DNA of 64,000 bases from NCBI GenBank assembly GCA_964481195.1, contig CAYZTB010000012.1:1-64000 (forward strand). The letters are read 5' to 3'. The notes beneath the pieces are model-generated. The model was given only the letters and a program-made list of their open reading frames with translations. It was not told where the DNA came from and did not search any database. The position numbers were made by a program, and so were the translations under genes. Source of the DNA: Palsa-948 sp964481195. Lineage in GTDB: Bacteria; Bacteroidota; Bacteroidia; Palsa-948. Positions 45,174 to 54,539 of this stretch are shown here, piece by piece; the stretch's first letter is position 1, and each line of letters begins with the position of its first letter.

Positions 45174-45230
45174 GCCAACGCTAAAAGTGTTCTATTCATC
45201 TATAAATCCTGACCAGCGCGGAACGCTAAC
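45174..45230 (+). repeat. attC-like or dispersed motif downstream of the copper module
   Basis: CCAACGCTAA (45175-45184), CAGCG (45214-45218) and GAACGCTAAC repeat the layout seen at 25066-25127. The rest of the 45164-45459 spacer is AT-rich and shows only a promoter-like element. Confidence 0.35.
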
Positions 45231-45349
45231 TCAGTAAATCAAGTGTAAAATAACTACCTTGCACAAAAAACATTACTGTGCAAGAATATATTTCCAAACA
45301 TGATAATTTAAGCTACAGTTTAGTTTCAAAAAAAATTTACCCCCTTATT

Positions 45350-45357
45350 TATTTTTG
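45350..45357 (+). promoter_or_regulatory. TAnnTTTG promoter element before the MscS pair
   Basis: TATTTTTG matches the -7 consensus about 100-140 bp upstream of the first channel gene. Confidence 0.4.
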
Positions 45358-45495
45358 TTACCTTAATACTATGTATGTGCACTACTAGCAGAGCATAGCT
45401 TAACCAAGTTGTAAGTATCTACACTATTTAATTAGTGTGCTGGATTTGAAAAAGTTTCTATGCATAAAACAATAAAATACCTAACAAGCATTTAT

Positions 45496-47373
45496 ATGAT
45501 AAAGCCTATTAAGATTGCAATTACAGCACTAGTATTTATGTGTGTAACACAAATTGTTTTTGCTCAAAAAGATTCTGCTAAGCTGAATTTAGATTCCGTA
45601 AACAATTCCGTACTTGCAGCATATAATGCCAAGTTAATAACCATTGAGAAACAACGCATCGAAGATTCCACTAAAAGAGTTGAGTTAGAAAGCCAGCTAA
45701 ATGAATTAAAAACTACCGACAACATAAAAAAAGTAGAACTACAAAAACAGCTAGACTCATTAAGCGAAAAAGAAAATTTAAGAGTTGAAAATAAAAAAAC
45801 GGAGATAGATAAATTACGCCTTACTGCAAAATCATTTCCGGTAAATGGATTTTTTATGGATACTCTTTTTTTCATCTATAGCAAACTAGGAAGTTTCTCG
45901 GCACAGGACCGAGCAAGTGCTGTAACAGAAAGAATAAAAAAGTTGGCAAAGGATTTTCAATTTGAACCTAATTCATTAATTGTATCAGAGTCAGAATCTA
46001 CGGTAGATGTAATGTATGGTGAAGCCACCATCCTAAGCGTATCCGAAAACGATGCCATTTGGAGCAACAAATCTAAACTGGAATTAGCCAATAGCAATAA
46101 GGCAATTATAAGCAGTGCTATCTTAAAATATAAAGACGAAACTAGCTATTCCACCCTAGCAAAAGAAATTGGTCTGGCTTTGCTTGTTCTGCTAATCATT
46201 GGATTATTAATTTATTATTTAAGAAAATTATTTAAGTGGACGGCATCTGTAATTGAAAGAAACGAAGGGAAGCGAATTAATGGAATTAAAATCAAAAATT
46301 ACACTTTGTTCGATGCTAAACAACAAACAAATACTATCCTTTCTATTAATACAATTACAAAATGGCTCTTATTAATTTTATTGCTATACATTTCGCTGCC
46401 TGTACTCTTTGGAATATTCCCCTGGTCCAAAAATTTTGCAAATACATTATTTGGCTACATTCTTAATCCTGCCAAACGCATTGCGTTGGGAGTGTGGAAT
46501 TATATTCCTAACCTCATTACCATTATTGTTATTGTTTTCATATTTCGCTATGCATTAAGAGGTGTTCGTTTTCTTAAATATGAAATAGAAAGAGGAAACC
46601 TGAAAGTGCCGGGCTTCTACCCCGATTGGGCAAATCCAACCTACCAAATAATAAAAACTATCATTTATGCTTTTATGGCCATTGTCATATTTCCGTATTT
46701 ACCCGGAAGTGATTCCCCTGTTTTCCAGGGTGTATCTGTATTTCTTGGTGTGCTATTTACTTTTGGATCTTCAGGCTCATTATCAAACGTTGTTGCAGGA
46801 CTCGTATTAACCTACATGCGTTTATTTAGAATTGGCGATCGAGTCCAACTGGGTGATGTAGTTGGGGATGTGATTGAAAAATCATTGTTAGTCACTCGAA
46901 TCAGGACCATAAAAAACGAAATTATCTCCATCCCAAATTCTACCGTTATGGGAAGCCACACCATCAACTTTAGCAGTGATGTAACAGAAAACGGATTGAT
47001 TATGCACACAACTGTAACCATTGGCTACGATGTACCTTGGAAAAAAATGCACCAGGCATTGTTAAATGCAGCAGAAAGAACAGAGTTGCTTTTAAAAGAA
47101 CCTAAACCTTTTGTACTACAAACCAGTCTGGATGATTTTTATGTTTCCTATCAGATAAACGCCTATACAAAAGAGCCAAACAAGCAGGCAAACATTTATT
47201 CTCAACTTCATGCAAACATTCAGGATTGCTGCAATGAATCCGGCATAGAAATATTATCCCCTCATTACCGATCTGCCAGAGATGGAAACGCTACATCCAT
47301 ACCAGTAGATTACCTTGATAAAAATTACAAAGCACCTAGCTTTAATGTAAACATTAATAAAGACGAAAAATAA
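45496..47373 (+). CDS. Mechanosensitive ion channel family protein (MscS type, long)
   Basis: About 625 residues from MIKPIKIAITALVFM (45496), which gives a clean signal peptide; an ATG at 45460 is also in frame. A periplasmic coiled coil (about 30-110, KNKKTEIDKLRL region) is followed by several membrane segments (about 225-430) and the MscS pore and beta domain: FTFGSSGSLSNVVAGLVLTY pore helix, then RIGDRVQLGDVVGDVIEKSLLVTRIRT. The long N-terminus marks it as a YnaI/MscK-like variant. It opens on membrane tension to release solutes. It overlaps the next gene by 1 bp (TAATG). Confidence 0.9.
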   Translation: MIKPIKIAITALVFMCVTQIVFAQKDSAKLNLDSVNNSVLAAYNAKLITIEKQRIEDSTKRVELESQLNELKTTDNIKKVELQKQLDSLSEKENLRVENKKTEIDKLRLTAKSFPVNGFFMDTLFFIYSKLGSFSAQDRASAVTERIKKLAKDFQFEPNSLIVSESESTVDVMYGEATILSVSENDAIWSNKSKLELANSNKAIISSAILKYKDETSYSTLAKEIGLALLVLLIIGLLIYYLRKLFKWTASVIERNEGKRINGIKIKNYTLFDAKQQTNTILSINTITKWLLLILLLYISLPVLFGIFPWSKNFANTLFGYILNPAKRIALGVWNYIPNLITIIVIVFIFRYALRGVRFLKYEIERGNLKVPGFYPDWANPTYQIIKTIIYAFMAIVIFPYLPGSDSPVFQGVSVFLGVLFTFGSSGSLSNVVAGLVLTYMRLFRIGDRVQLGDVVGDVIEKSLLVTRIRTIKNEIISIPNSTVMGSHTINFSSDVTENGLIMHTTVTIGYDVPWKKMHQALLNAAERTELLLKEPKPFVLQTSLDDFYVSYQINAYTKEPNKQANIYSQLHANIQDCCNESGIEILSPHYRSARDGNATSIPVDYLDKNYKAPSFNVNINKDEK

Positions 47374-48272
47374 TGCAAGAAAATATTGAACGCTACTTAT
47401 TCAACCCTGTTGTAGGAAAATTTGCTACCATTATTATTGGTGTTGCTATCATTTGGATGGTAATAAAAGTGCTGCAACGAAATTTATTTTCTAAGATTCA
47501 AGATAACGACAGCCGTTACAGAGCTAAAAAGTTTGGAAGCTTTATTGGATATTTTCTAACTCTGGTACTTTTAATTGTTGTCTTCAGCGATAAGCTTGGC
47601 GGATTAACAGTGGCACTGGGCGTTGCAGGTGCAGGAATTGCATTTGCTTTACAAGAAGTAATAGCATCCTTTGCAGGCTGGCTCGCTATCATGTTTGGAG
47701 GTTTTTATAAATCAGGCGATCGAGTTCAAGTGGGCGGCATTAAAGGTGATGTGATGGACATTGGAGTTTTACGCACCACCATCATGGAAACCGGACAATG
47801 GGTGGATGGCGATCTTTACAATGGCAGAATCGTACTTATTGCCAACAGTTTTATTTTCAAAGAACCGGTATTTAATTATTCTGGCGATTTTCCTTTTTTA
47901 TGGGACGAAATAAAAATTCCTATCCAATATGGAAGCAACTATGATAAAGTAAAAGAAATTTTACTAGCGGTTGGAAAAAATGTAGCTGGCGACCTTACGC
48001 AACAATCCAAAAATAGATGGGCCGAGCTTCAGAATAAATTTATGCTAGAAGATGCGCAAACAGAACCGATGGTATCACTAATCGCAAATGATAACTGGGT
48101 AGAATATACCTTGCGCTATGTGGTAGACTACAAAAAAAGACGGGTTACCAAAACGGAACTATTCGCCAGAATACTTAAAGAGGTAGATGCCACCAAAGGG
48201 GAAATTAAGTTTGCCTCTGCTACATTCCAATTAGCAGGAGCACCTGAATTTAATGTGAATATAAAAAAGTAA
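47373..48272 (+). CDS. Mechanosensitive ion channel family protein (MscS type, short)
   Basis: 299 residues. Two to three membrane segments in the first 110 residues, pore-lining helix GVAGAGIAFALQEVIASFAGWLAIM, then the beta domain GDRVQVGGIKGDVMDIGVLRTTIME and a cytoplasmic alpha/beta vestibule. It is close to minimal MscS length. Translationally coupled to the longer MscS gene upstream, suggesting linked expression; whether they form mixed heptamers is unknown. Confidence 0.9.
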   Translation: MQENIERYLFNPVVGKFATIIIGVAIIWMVIKVLQRNLFSKIQDNDSRYRAKKFGSFIGYFLTLVLLIVVFSDKLGGLTVALGVAGAGIAFALQEVIASFAGWLAIMFGGFYKSGDRVQVGGIKGDVMDIGVLRTTIMETGQWVDGDLYNGRIVLIANSFIFKEPVFNYSGDFPFLWDEIKIPIQYGSNYDKVKEILLAVGKNVAGDLTQQSKNRWAELQNKFMLEDAQTEPMVSLIANDNWVEYTLRYVVDYKKRRVTKTELFARILKEVDATKGEIKFASATFQLAGAPEFNVNIKK

Positions 48273-48334
48273 AAAGCTACTACAAACCATCTCAAAATAT
48301 ACATGGGCTGGGTAAAAAATCTCCATAATTAAAA

Positions 48335-48477
48335 CCACGAATACCCACCAATTATTTCGTGTTATACCATTACTGATTATATATTAGTCCATAACATTTG
48401 GTATAATGCCGATCAAGTACAAATTATACTTGGACTAAAAAATATGAAGCATCGGTATTAATTAGAGAAATTCGTGG
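48335..48477. repeat. Dispersed palindromic repeat element
   Basis: Outer inverted repeat CCACGAAT (48335-48342) / ATTCGTGG (48470-48477). Nested or overlapping pairs: TTATACCA/TGGTATAA (48362/48399), TTAGTCC/GGACTAA (48384/48432) and CAAGTA/TACTTG (48414/48427). It fills the spacer between the channel genes and a convergent enzyme gene and could also act as a bidirectional terminator. No gene is seen. Confidence 0.55.
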
Positions 48478-48489
48478 CTGAATTTACTC

Positions 48490-49437
48490 TTAAGATAAGT
48501 TATAGGAAGAAATTTCCTTTCTTGCTTTTTCGTACTCGTTCAAAATATCTGTAACAATTTCTTTTACCGGTTTAATATCATTCAACATCGCACTCACCTG
48601 CCCTATTTCCAACTCTCCTTCTTCTAAGTCGCCCTCAAACATTCCTTTTTTAGCTCGTGCACGTCCTAAAATTATTTTTAATTCATCTACAGATGCGCCT
48701 TTGTCTTCCGCTTCTTGAACAAGGATTTGGAATTTATTTTTTATCAATCGTACCGGCACTATTTTTTTAAACGAAAGCTGTGTATCTCCTTCACCGGACT
48801 CTATGATTTTATTTTTAAAATTAATATGATTCGAAGATTCCTCTGAGGCTGCGAAACGAGATCCGATCTGAACACCATCCGCTCCCAATGCCATAGCGGC
48901 AAGCATTTGTCTGCCCGAAGCTATTCCACCCGCAGCAATCACAGGAATGGTAACTGCGCTTTTAACTAGGGGAATTAAAACCATGGTGGTTGTTTCTTCA
49001 CGACCATTATGCCCGCCTGCTTCAAAGCCCTCGGCAACCACCGCATCACATCCTGCATCTTCACATTTTTTTGCAAACTTGGCGCTCGACACAACGTGCA
49101 CCACGGTTATCCCTCTATCCTTCAACCAGCTAGTCCAAGTTTTTGGATTCCCTGCCGATGTAAAAACAATTTTTACTCCTTCCTCAACAATGATATTCAT
49201 TATTTTATCAATATCGGGGTAAAGCAAAGGAACGTTTACACCAAAAGGTTTACCTGTAGCTTCTTTACATTTTACAATGTGCTTTCTAAGTACATCGGGA
49301 TACATCGAACCTGCCCCTATTAACCCTAAACAACCAGAATTTGATGCTGCCGATGCAAGCCTCCAACCACTGGTCCAAATCATCCCTGCTTGGATAATAG
49401 GGTGCTGAATTTTGAAGATTTCTGCAATTTTGTTCAT
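48490..49437 (-). CDS. FMN-dependent nitronate monooxygenase / FabK-like enoyl-ACP reductase
   Basis: 315 residues, TIM-barrel flavoenzyme. The FMN-binding region is in AGGIASGRQMLAAMALGADGVQIGSRF and the family loop in AEGFEAGGHNGREETTT. Both 2-nitropropane dioxygenase (nitronate monooxygenase) and the fatty-acid enzyme FabK share these motifs, and sequence reading cannot separate them. Length and the His after AGG fit either. It is cytoplasmic and isolated, with no fatty-acid synthesis genes next to it. Head-to-head with the DUF6089 gene. Confidence 0.85.
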   Translation of the reverse strand: MNKIAEIFKIQHPIIQAGMIWTSGWRLASAASNSGCLGLIGAGSMYPDVLRKHIVKCKEATGKPFGVNVPLLYPDIDKIMNIIVEEGVKIVFTSAGNPKTWTSWLKDRGITVVHVVSSAKFAKKCEDAGCDAVVAEGFEAGGHNGREETTTMVLIPLVKSAVTIPVIAAGGIASGRQMLAAMALGADGVQIGSRFAASEESSNHINFKNKIIESGEGDTQLSFKKIVPVRLIKNKFQILVQEAEDKGASVDELKIILGRARAKKGMFEGDLEEGELEIGQVSAMLNDIKPVKEIVTDILNEYEKARKEISSYNLS

Positions 49438-49519
49438 CCTAAAAATGTGTTATCTTTGTACCTATAATTATTACGCAATATACAAAGTCAAGTGAAACAA
49501 TAATCTTCTTGATTTCGTA

Positions 49520-49527
49520 TAATTTTG
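49520..49527 (+). promoter_or_regulatory. TAnnTTTG promoter element for the DUF6089 gene
   Basis: TAATTTTG lies 18 bp before the ATG at 49546. A second match, TATCTTTG, is at 49451-49458 on the same strand. Confidence 0.45.
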
Positions 49528-49545
49528 TAGCTTTTATTTAATATA

Positions 49546-50505
49546 ATGAGAAAAATTGCGCTATTACTAAGTTTTCTATTTTTTACCACACTGGTATTTT
49601 CTCAATACAATATTGATTATGGTGTGATGGTAGGCGCTGCCAATTACCTAGGTGAAATTGGAGGAAAAGAAAAAACTAGAAGAGACTTCATTTTGGATAT
49701 GAAGCTCTCTCAAACTAAAAGTGCTTTTGCTGGTTTCTACAGATATAAATTACATCCCGACCTTTTAGTGCGCGCAAGCGCAGGTTGGTACCGCATTTCG
49801 GGTGCAGATAAGTTTTCTACTAATCCAGCACGTGTGGGTAGGAATTTGAGTTTTAGAAATGATATTATAGAGACAAGTGTGGTTGGTCAATATATTTTTT
49901 ATGATATTGCTGACTTAGGCAGAACGTATAGGTACCGCAATGATTTTAAAGCATACGTGTTTACCGGAGTTGCTGCTGCCTATCATAATCCAAAAGCATT
50001 GTACAACGGTCAATGGGTAGCCTTACAACCCCTGCATACCGAAGGCCAGGGAATAGTACCTGATGCGCCAGCCCCTTATTCAAGATTTATTTTTGCTGCT
50101 CCAGCAGGCGCAGGTTTCTTTTTTACCATTTCAAAAATATACCGTATTGGCTGGGAGTTTAACTGGCGCACCGTATTTACAGATTACTTAGATGATGTTA
50201 GCACCGTGTATGCTGATCCTAATGTGTTAAAAAGCGATATGGCAAAGGACCTATCTAATAGAAACGATGAGTTAGTGTATGCCGATAATCCAGATTTACC
50301 ACATCCTGCAAATTACTATCCTCATATAGAAAATGGGGAAATGAAATATCCTAAGCGAGGAGATTCCAAGCACAACGATTCATACCTAACTACTACGCTC
50401 AACTTTAGCTATTTAATTAAAGGGAAGAGCAAATTCGGTGCTGCGAAATACAAAACTTTCTTTGGAAGAAAATACAAAGGACGTACCATTCGCGCAAAGT
50501 TCTAA
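49546..50505 (+). CDS. DUF6089-type outer-membrane beta-barrel protein
   Basis: 319 residues with signal peptide (about 1-19, ...LVFSQ). The mature start YNIDYGVMVGAANYLGEIGG and the barrel strands with internal turns (LHPDLLVRASAGWYRI; PYSRFIFAAPAGAGFFFTI; YRIGWEFNWRTVFTDYLDDVS) match the DUF6089 family of small Bacteroidota barrels, some of which are linked to T9SS or cell-envelope assembly. No ligand is known. It converges on the GT2 gene with only 2 bp between stop codons. Confidence 0.85.
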   Translation: MRKIALLLSFLFFTTLVFSQYNIDYGVMVGAANYLGEIGGKEKTRRDFILDMKLSQTKSAFAGFYRYKLHPDLLVRASAGWYRISGADKFSTNPARVGRNLSFRNDIIETSVVGQYIFYDIADLGRTYRYRNDFKAYVFTGVAAAYHNPKALYNGQWVALQPLHTEGQGIVPDAPAPYSRFIFAAPAGAGFFFTISKIYRIGWEFNWRTVFTDYLDDVSTVYADPNVLKSDMAKDLSNRNDELVYADNPDLPHPANYYPHIENGEMKYPKRGDSKHNDSYLTTTLNFSYLIKGKSKFGAAKYKTFFGRKYKGRTIRAKF

Positions 50506-50507
50506 TC

Positions 50508-51257
50508 TTATTTATTAAAAAATTGCCTTAGCTTGGAAAGCGGCTTGAAGATCAAAGTCATGCTGCCCGCCTTTAGCTCATTTATTTTCCAAGCCTTTCT
50601 ATCTTCTAAATTTGCTTGAAGTCTGCTTTTTATGGTAACGTTGCTTAGACCACCGGTTTTCATTTTTACCAAAACCTGAGGAATATAAGAGGTAGTAATC
50701 TTGTATTTATATAACAAACGAAGCATCAGTTCATAATCTGCAGAGATTTTAAAACCAGTATTAAAGCATCCAAATTTCTCATAACAAAATCGTTTAACAA
50801 AAAAAGCTGGGTGAGGAGGCATCCAGCCTTTAAAAAATAAATCTGCACAATAGGGCTTCGACTTCCAATGGCGAATTATTTTATCTGAGTTGTCTCTTGA
50901 TACATATTGCAAATCTCCGTAAATCGAATCAGCACCTGTAGAAACAAACTCAGCAACCACATTAGCAATTACATGTTGATTAGCATAAACATCGTCAGAA
51001 TTTAATATTGCAATTACATCACCACTAGCCAAAGCAATACCTTTGTTGATAGCATAATACATGCCACTATCTTTTTCGGAAATCAGCTTAGAAATTTTAC
51101 TTTTATATTTTTCAATAATCGCTAAGGTGTTGTCTGTCGATGCACCGTCAACAACTAGGTATTCAATATCAGAATGGCTTTGCGCTAACACAGATTTAAT
51201 AGTAGCCTCAATAGTAGCTTCGCTATTATAACACACCGTAATTATTGAAACTTTCAT
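50508..51257 (-). CDS. Family 2 glycosyltransferase
   Basis: 249 residues, GT-A fold. The N-terminal nucleotide-sugar domain starts KVSIITVCYNSEATIEATIKSVLAQ, with VDGASTDNT and the metal-binding ILNSDDVYA motif (about 85). A WMPPHPAFFVKR acceptor-side motif follows at about 145, typical of WcaA-like enzymes. No membrane segment. Its start directly follows the asnB stop (TAGATG), so the two are translated as a unit with the upstream GT4. It probably adds a sugar to an exopolysaccharide or O-antigen unit. Confidence 0.92.
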   Translation of the reverse strand: MKVSIITVCYNSEATIEATIKSVLAQSHSDIEYLVVDGASTDNTLAIIEKYKSKISKLISEKDSGMYYAINKGIALASGDVIAILNSDDVYANQHVIANVVAEFVSTGADSIYGDLQYVSRDNSDKIIRHWKSKPYCADLFFKGWMPPHPAFFVKRFCYEKFGCFNTGFKISADYELMLRLLYKYKITTSYIPQVLVKMKTGGLSNVTIKSRLQANLEDRKAWKINELKAGSMTLIFKPLSKLRQFFNK

Positions 51258-53279
51258 CTACAGTTTAAATAGTTTTTTCCATAGTGCAAAGCTAAGCATC
51301 CTAAATACCCGCACCCCATCAGCGTGATTCGTCATACTAAAAAACTTTTCTGGATTTTGTTTTATTTTATTTACGTCCATATAATCGGCTAAGGAATTAT
51401 CAAAGAAATCCATTCCTTCTTTTTTTATTTCTTTCATCCATTGATCGATGGGAGTGACAAAACCAAGCTTGTCTTTTCTGTTTTTGATTGGAATAGGTAA
51501 ATATGCTTTTGCTGCTTCGCGAAGTAAATGCTTATTTACGCCTTTATGAATTTTATAAGCACCTGGGATATTAAAAACGTATTCTACCAAACGATGATCA
51601 TCCGCAAAAGGAGTGCGCGCTTCCAAGGAATGCCACATGGAGGATCTATCTTCATATTTCAAATACATTTTCAATCTGGTGTCGGTAAAATCTTTTAGCA
51701 AGGCTTCATTTAACGAACCAGAACGACTTACATCCAACTCAGAACTCATACCGCCACCATGTAAATATTCTTTAATAACAGAGTCTTTCAAAAATTCATT
51801 TTGCTTAAAATAAGATTTATAAAACGACTGCTGAAGAGAAATTGGAATCAAAGATGAGAACTCTCTTTTCGTTAGGTCTCTAAATAGTTGCTTTAGATTA
51901 AAAGAAAAATTTCCATCAGCAGAAAGTTCAGCATACAGGTGTCCGATTTTTCCATGCTTTAACAATTCTTTCCAATACACGATGGAGTGCGAAAGGTATC
52001 CCCCAAACAGTTCATCTCCACCTTGCCCATCTAAAATTACTTTGATACCACTCTCCTTTGCCTTACGCATTAACTGAAACTGCCCATACGTGCCTGTAGA
52101 GCACACTGGAATATCTTGCGCATAATTTAAATCCGATAGGTCGCGCAACAAATCCGAAGCTGTTGGAGTCACACAATGCCATTCTGCCTGTGTTTGATCT
52201 ACCACATACTTTGCCCACTTACTTTCATCAATGGATTGATTTGGAAAAGTAAGGGTGAATAATTTTAATTTCCCTCCTAGATTTACGTGATGCCCTGCTC
52301 CTGCCAAACTACCCATGATGCCTACAATGGCAGAGCTGTCAATGCCACCGCTTAAGCAAGAGCCGACAGGCACATCGGAGCGTAAACGTAATTTTACAGA
52401 GTCAACCAACAGCTTTTCTGTCTCCTTTCGATATTCCTCAAAAGTTGATTTATTGAATTCTGAAAAATCTGTATTACTGTTTAACGTATAATACTTCCAT
52501 TGCTTAAAAGAATTACTTGTCAAATCAATCTTAAAATTATGGGACGGCATCAACTCAAAAATATTTTGAAACATGTTTTCTTCACCCCGTTCAATAAACT
52601 GGATATCTCCGGTAAGAAAATCAGAAGCAACTTTAAAGTTTATACTCGTAACTACTTGGGGGAATTTTAATAACGCTTTTTGCTCCGAAGCAAAAGCAAA
52701 CACATTTTTGTCTTTATAATAGTAAAAGGGTTTTACCCCTACTCTGTCTCTAGAGCCAAAGAGAAAATTATTTTTTACATCAAAAATCACAAAAGACCAC
52801 ATTCCATTAAAACGACTTACACATTCCTCTCCCCAAAATAAATAGGCTTGTAAAATAACTTCTGTATCTGTTTGGGTTTTAAAAGGAATTCCCTGCTGAG
52901 ATAATTCTTGCCTAAGCTCTACATGATTATAAATTTCTCCATTATAAACAATCCATATTTTTTTCTCAACATCGCACATGGGCTGATGACCTAATTTACT
53001 TACATCGATGATGGACAATCTGCGATGACCAAGAACAAAACGCGTAGTGTCACTTTGAAAATCCGTAATAGCGCTTATTGGGGGGCTTTGATCTGATGAA
53101 TTACGAACTTCTTCTGGAGTATCGTTACCAAAAAGCGAAAATGTTTCAGAGCCATCAAAAAGTAAATACCCTTCTCCATCCGGGCCGCGATGACGAATAG
53201 CATCGTTCATATTTTTGACGTGCTGCGTTATCCCAGGAATCTTTTCACTCAAACTAACTATGCCTGTTATTCCACACAT
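51258..53279 (-). CDS. asnB: Asparagine synthase (glutamine-hydrolysing)
   Basis: 673 residues. Catalytic Cys2 follows the initiator Met (MCGITGIVSL) in the class II amidotransferase domain (1-~230); the ATP-pyrophosphatase/synthetase domain has SGGIDSSAIVG (about 310) and SLEARTPFADD near the end. It is longer than E. coli AsnB (about 550) because of extra segments around 65-80 and 230-270. In glycan clusters such AsnB homologues often amidate sugar carboxylates or act as general asparagine synthases; placement between GT4 and GT2 genes favours a glycan role, which is inference. Confidence 0.9.
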   Translation of the reverse strand: MCGITGIVSLSEKIPGITQHVKNMNDAIRHRGPDGEGYLLFDGSETFSLFGNDTPEEVRNSSDQSPPISAITDFQSDTTRFVLGHRRLSIIDVSKLGHQPMCDVEKKIWIVYNGEIYNHVELRQELSQQGIPFKTQTDTEVILQAYLFWGEECVSRFNGMWSFVIFDVKNNFLFGSRDRVGVKPFYYYKDKNVFAFASEQKALLKFPQVVTSINFKVASDFLTGDIQFIERGEENMFQNIFELMPSHNFKIDLTSNSFKQWKYYTLNSNTDFSEFNKSTFEEYRKETEKLLVDSVKLRLRSDVPVGSCLSGGIDSSAIVGIMGSLAGAGHHVNLGGKLKLFTLTFPNQSIDESKWAKYVVDQTQAEWHCVTPTASDLLRDLSDLNYAQDIPVCSTGTYGQFQLMRKAKESGIKVILDGQGGDELFGGYLSHSIVYWKELLKHGKIGHLYAELSADGNFSFNLKQLFRDLTKREFSSLIPISLQQSFYKSYFKQNEFLKDSVIKEYLHGGGMSSELDVSRSGSLNEALLKDFTDTRLKMYLKYEDRSSMWHSLEARTPFADDHRLVEYVFNIPGAYKIHKGVNKHLLREAAKAYLPIPIKNRKDKLGFVTPIDQWMKEIKKEGMDFFDNSLADYMDVNKIKQNPEKFFSMTNHADGVRVFRMLSFALWKKLFKL

Positions 53280-53285
53280 ATCAAA

Positions 53286-54452
53286 TTATTGCTTTATACA
53301 TTTTTGATATACCTGATCAAACTGCGATGAGACCGCTTCGTAGCTGAAATTATTTGTTGCATACGCACGTATCTCCTGTTTATTGAAGAGATGTAACTCG
53401 TTCATTGCTTTTAAAGTAGCGTTCGCAAATGCATTAACATCGCCTGCCTTTACCGCAAAACCTCTACCCTCTTTAACATGCTCTCCTATTCCATGCATGT
53501 TTGAACCAACAACCGGTAACCCACTTGCAAAAGCCTCAATCATGACACAGGGCATATTATCGTAATTACTGAAAAGTAAAAACAAATCTGACTGCTTCAT
53601 TTTCTCAGCCACTTCGGCACTGGACTTTGTGCCTAGAAAAAAAACATGCTTATTTAGTAAATTATTTTCTGTAGCTACCTTTTCCAACTTCTCTCTATCC
53701 GGACCATCTCCTACAATGTGAAATTCAAAATCTGACCGTGATTTAGAAATTTCTCCGACTGCTTGAATCATTCCAGAAACATTTTTTGCTCTGTCGTCCA
53801 GATTTGAAACGTGTAATAAAATTATTTTTTCGTGTTCAATATTTTTTTCTAGGACTGAAAACAAACTTACATCCACTACATTGGGAATAATTGAGTAATT
53901 ATTTTTTAAGCCATGACTAAGCATGGCATCTTTCAAACTCTTGCTTACTGTTGATACAGCTTTTGCATTATTAATAGCTGCTTTAGTTATCCATTTTTTT
54001 AGAAACCCTTTATAGGCTCCGTCTTCGGGCAAATAGCCAGACCATTGTTCTGAGATAACTGTCGGGGCATTAAATTTTTTAGCTAAAAGCGAGGTTCTAG
54101 ACAGCACATGAATATGAGATATGTCCGGATTCCCAAACTTATTTTTAATTACCTCCGCTCCTATTTTTCCTGCAACGAGATAACGAAAAAATTTGACTAC
54201 AGAAGAGTATATCGGAATAGGAAGCACAGAATTGTTGTAGTAGACGCATATTGTAAGTATTTTGTCTTCCTGCGACTCTACTATTTCATACAACGTATCC
54301 TTCAAATTTGGGTCCGCATTCACATACAATACGGCTACTTGATGTTTCATTGCTACTGCCAGCGCGTGCCTTTTAATAAAAATACCATTCAACGCATCTG
54401 TACGATTAGGGTACCAGCGTGGAATAAATAATATTTTTAAAGGGTTGCTCAA
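53286..54452 (-). CDS. Family 4 glycosyltransferase
   Basis: 388 residues, GT-B fold. N-terminal acceptor domain: FIPRWYPNRTDALNGIFIKRHALAVA; C-terminal donor domain: ILLHVSNLDDRAKNV and the retaining GT4 EX7E-type region FLLFSNYDNMPCVMIEAFASGLPVVGSN. No membrane segment. First gene of the GT4-asnB-GT2 set (6 bp before asnB). It probably builds a surface polysaccharide or lipid-linked glycan; the sugar is unknown. Confidence 0.92.
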   Translation of the reverse strand: MSNPLKILFIPRWYPNRTDALNGIFIKRHALAVAMKHQVAVLYVNADPNLKDTLYEIVESQEDKILTICVYYNNSVLPIPIYSSVVKFFRYLVAGKIGAEVIKNKFGNPDISHIHVLSRTSLLAKKFNAPTVISEQWSGYLPEDGAYKGFLKKWITKAAINNAKAVSTVSKSLKDAMLSHGLKNNYSIIPNVVDVSLFSVLEKNIEHEKIILLHVSNLDDRAKNVSGMIQAVGEISKSRSDFEFHIVGDGPDREKLEKVATENNLLNKHVFFLGTKSSAEVAEKMKQSDLFLLFSNYDNMPCVMIEAFASGLPVVGSNMHGIGEHVKEGRGFAVKAGDVNAFANATLKAMNELHLFNKQEIRAYATNNFSYEAVSSQFDQVYQKCIKQ

Positions 54453-54539
54453 GCTAGCTGTTTAAGATAAAATTGAAACGAGCAATTGATAAAAGTATTT
54501 CAAAAAATAATATTTAATAATATAGCCTCAACAAGACAG

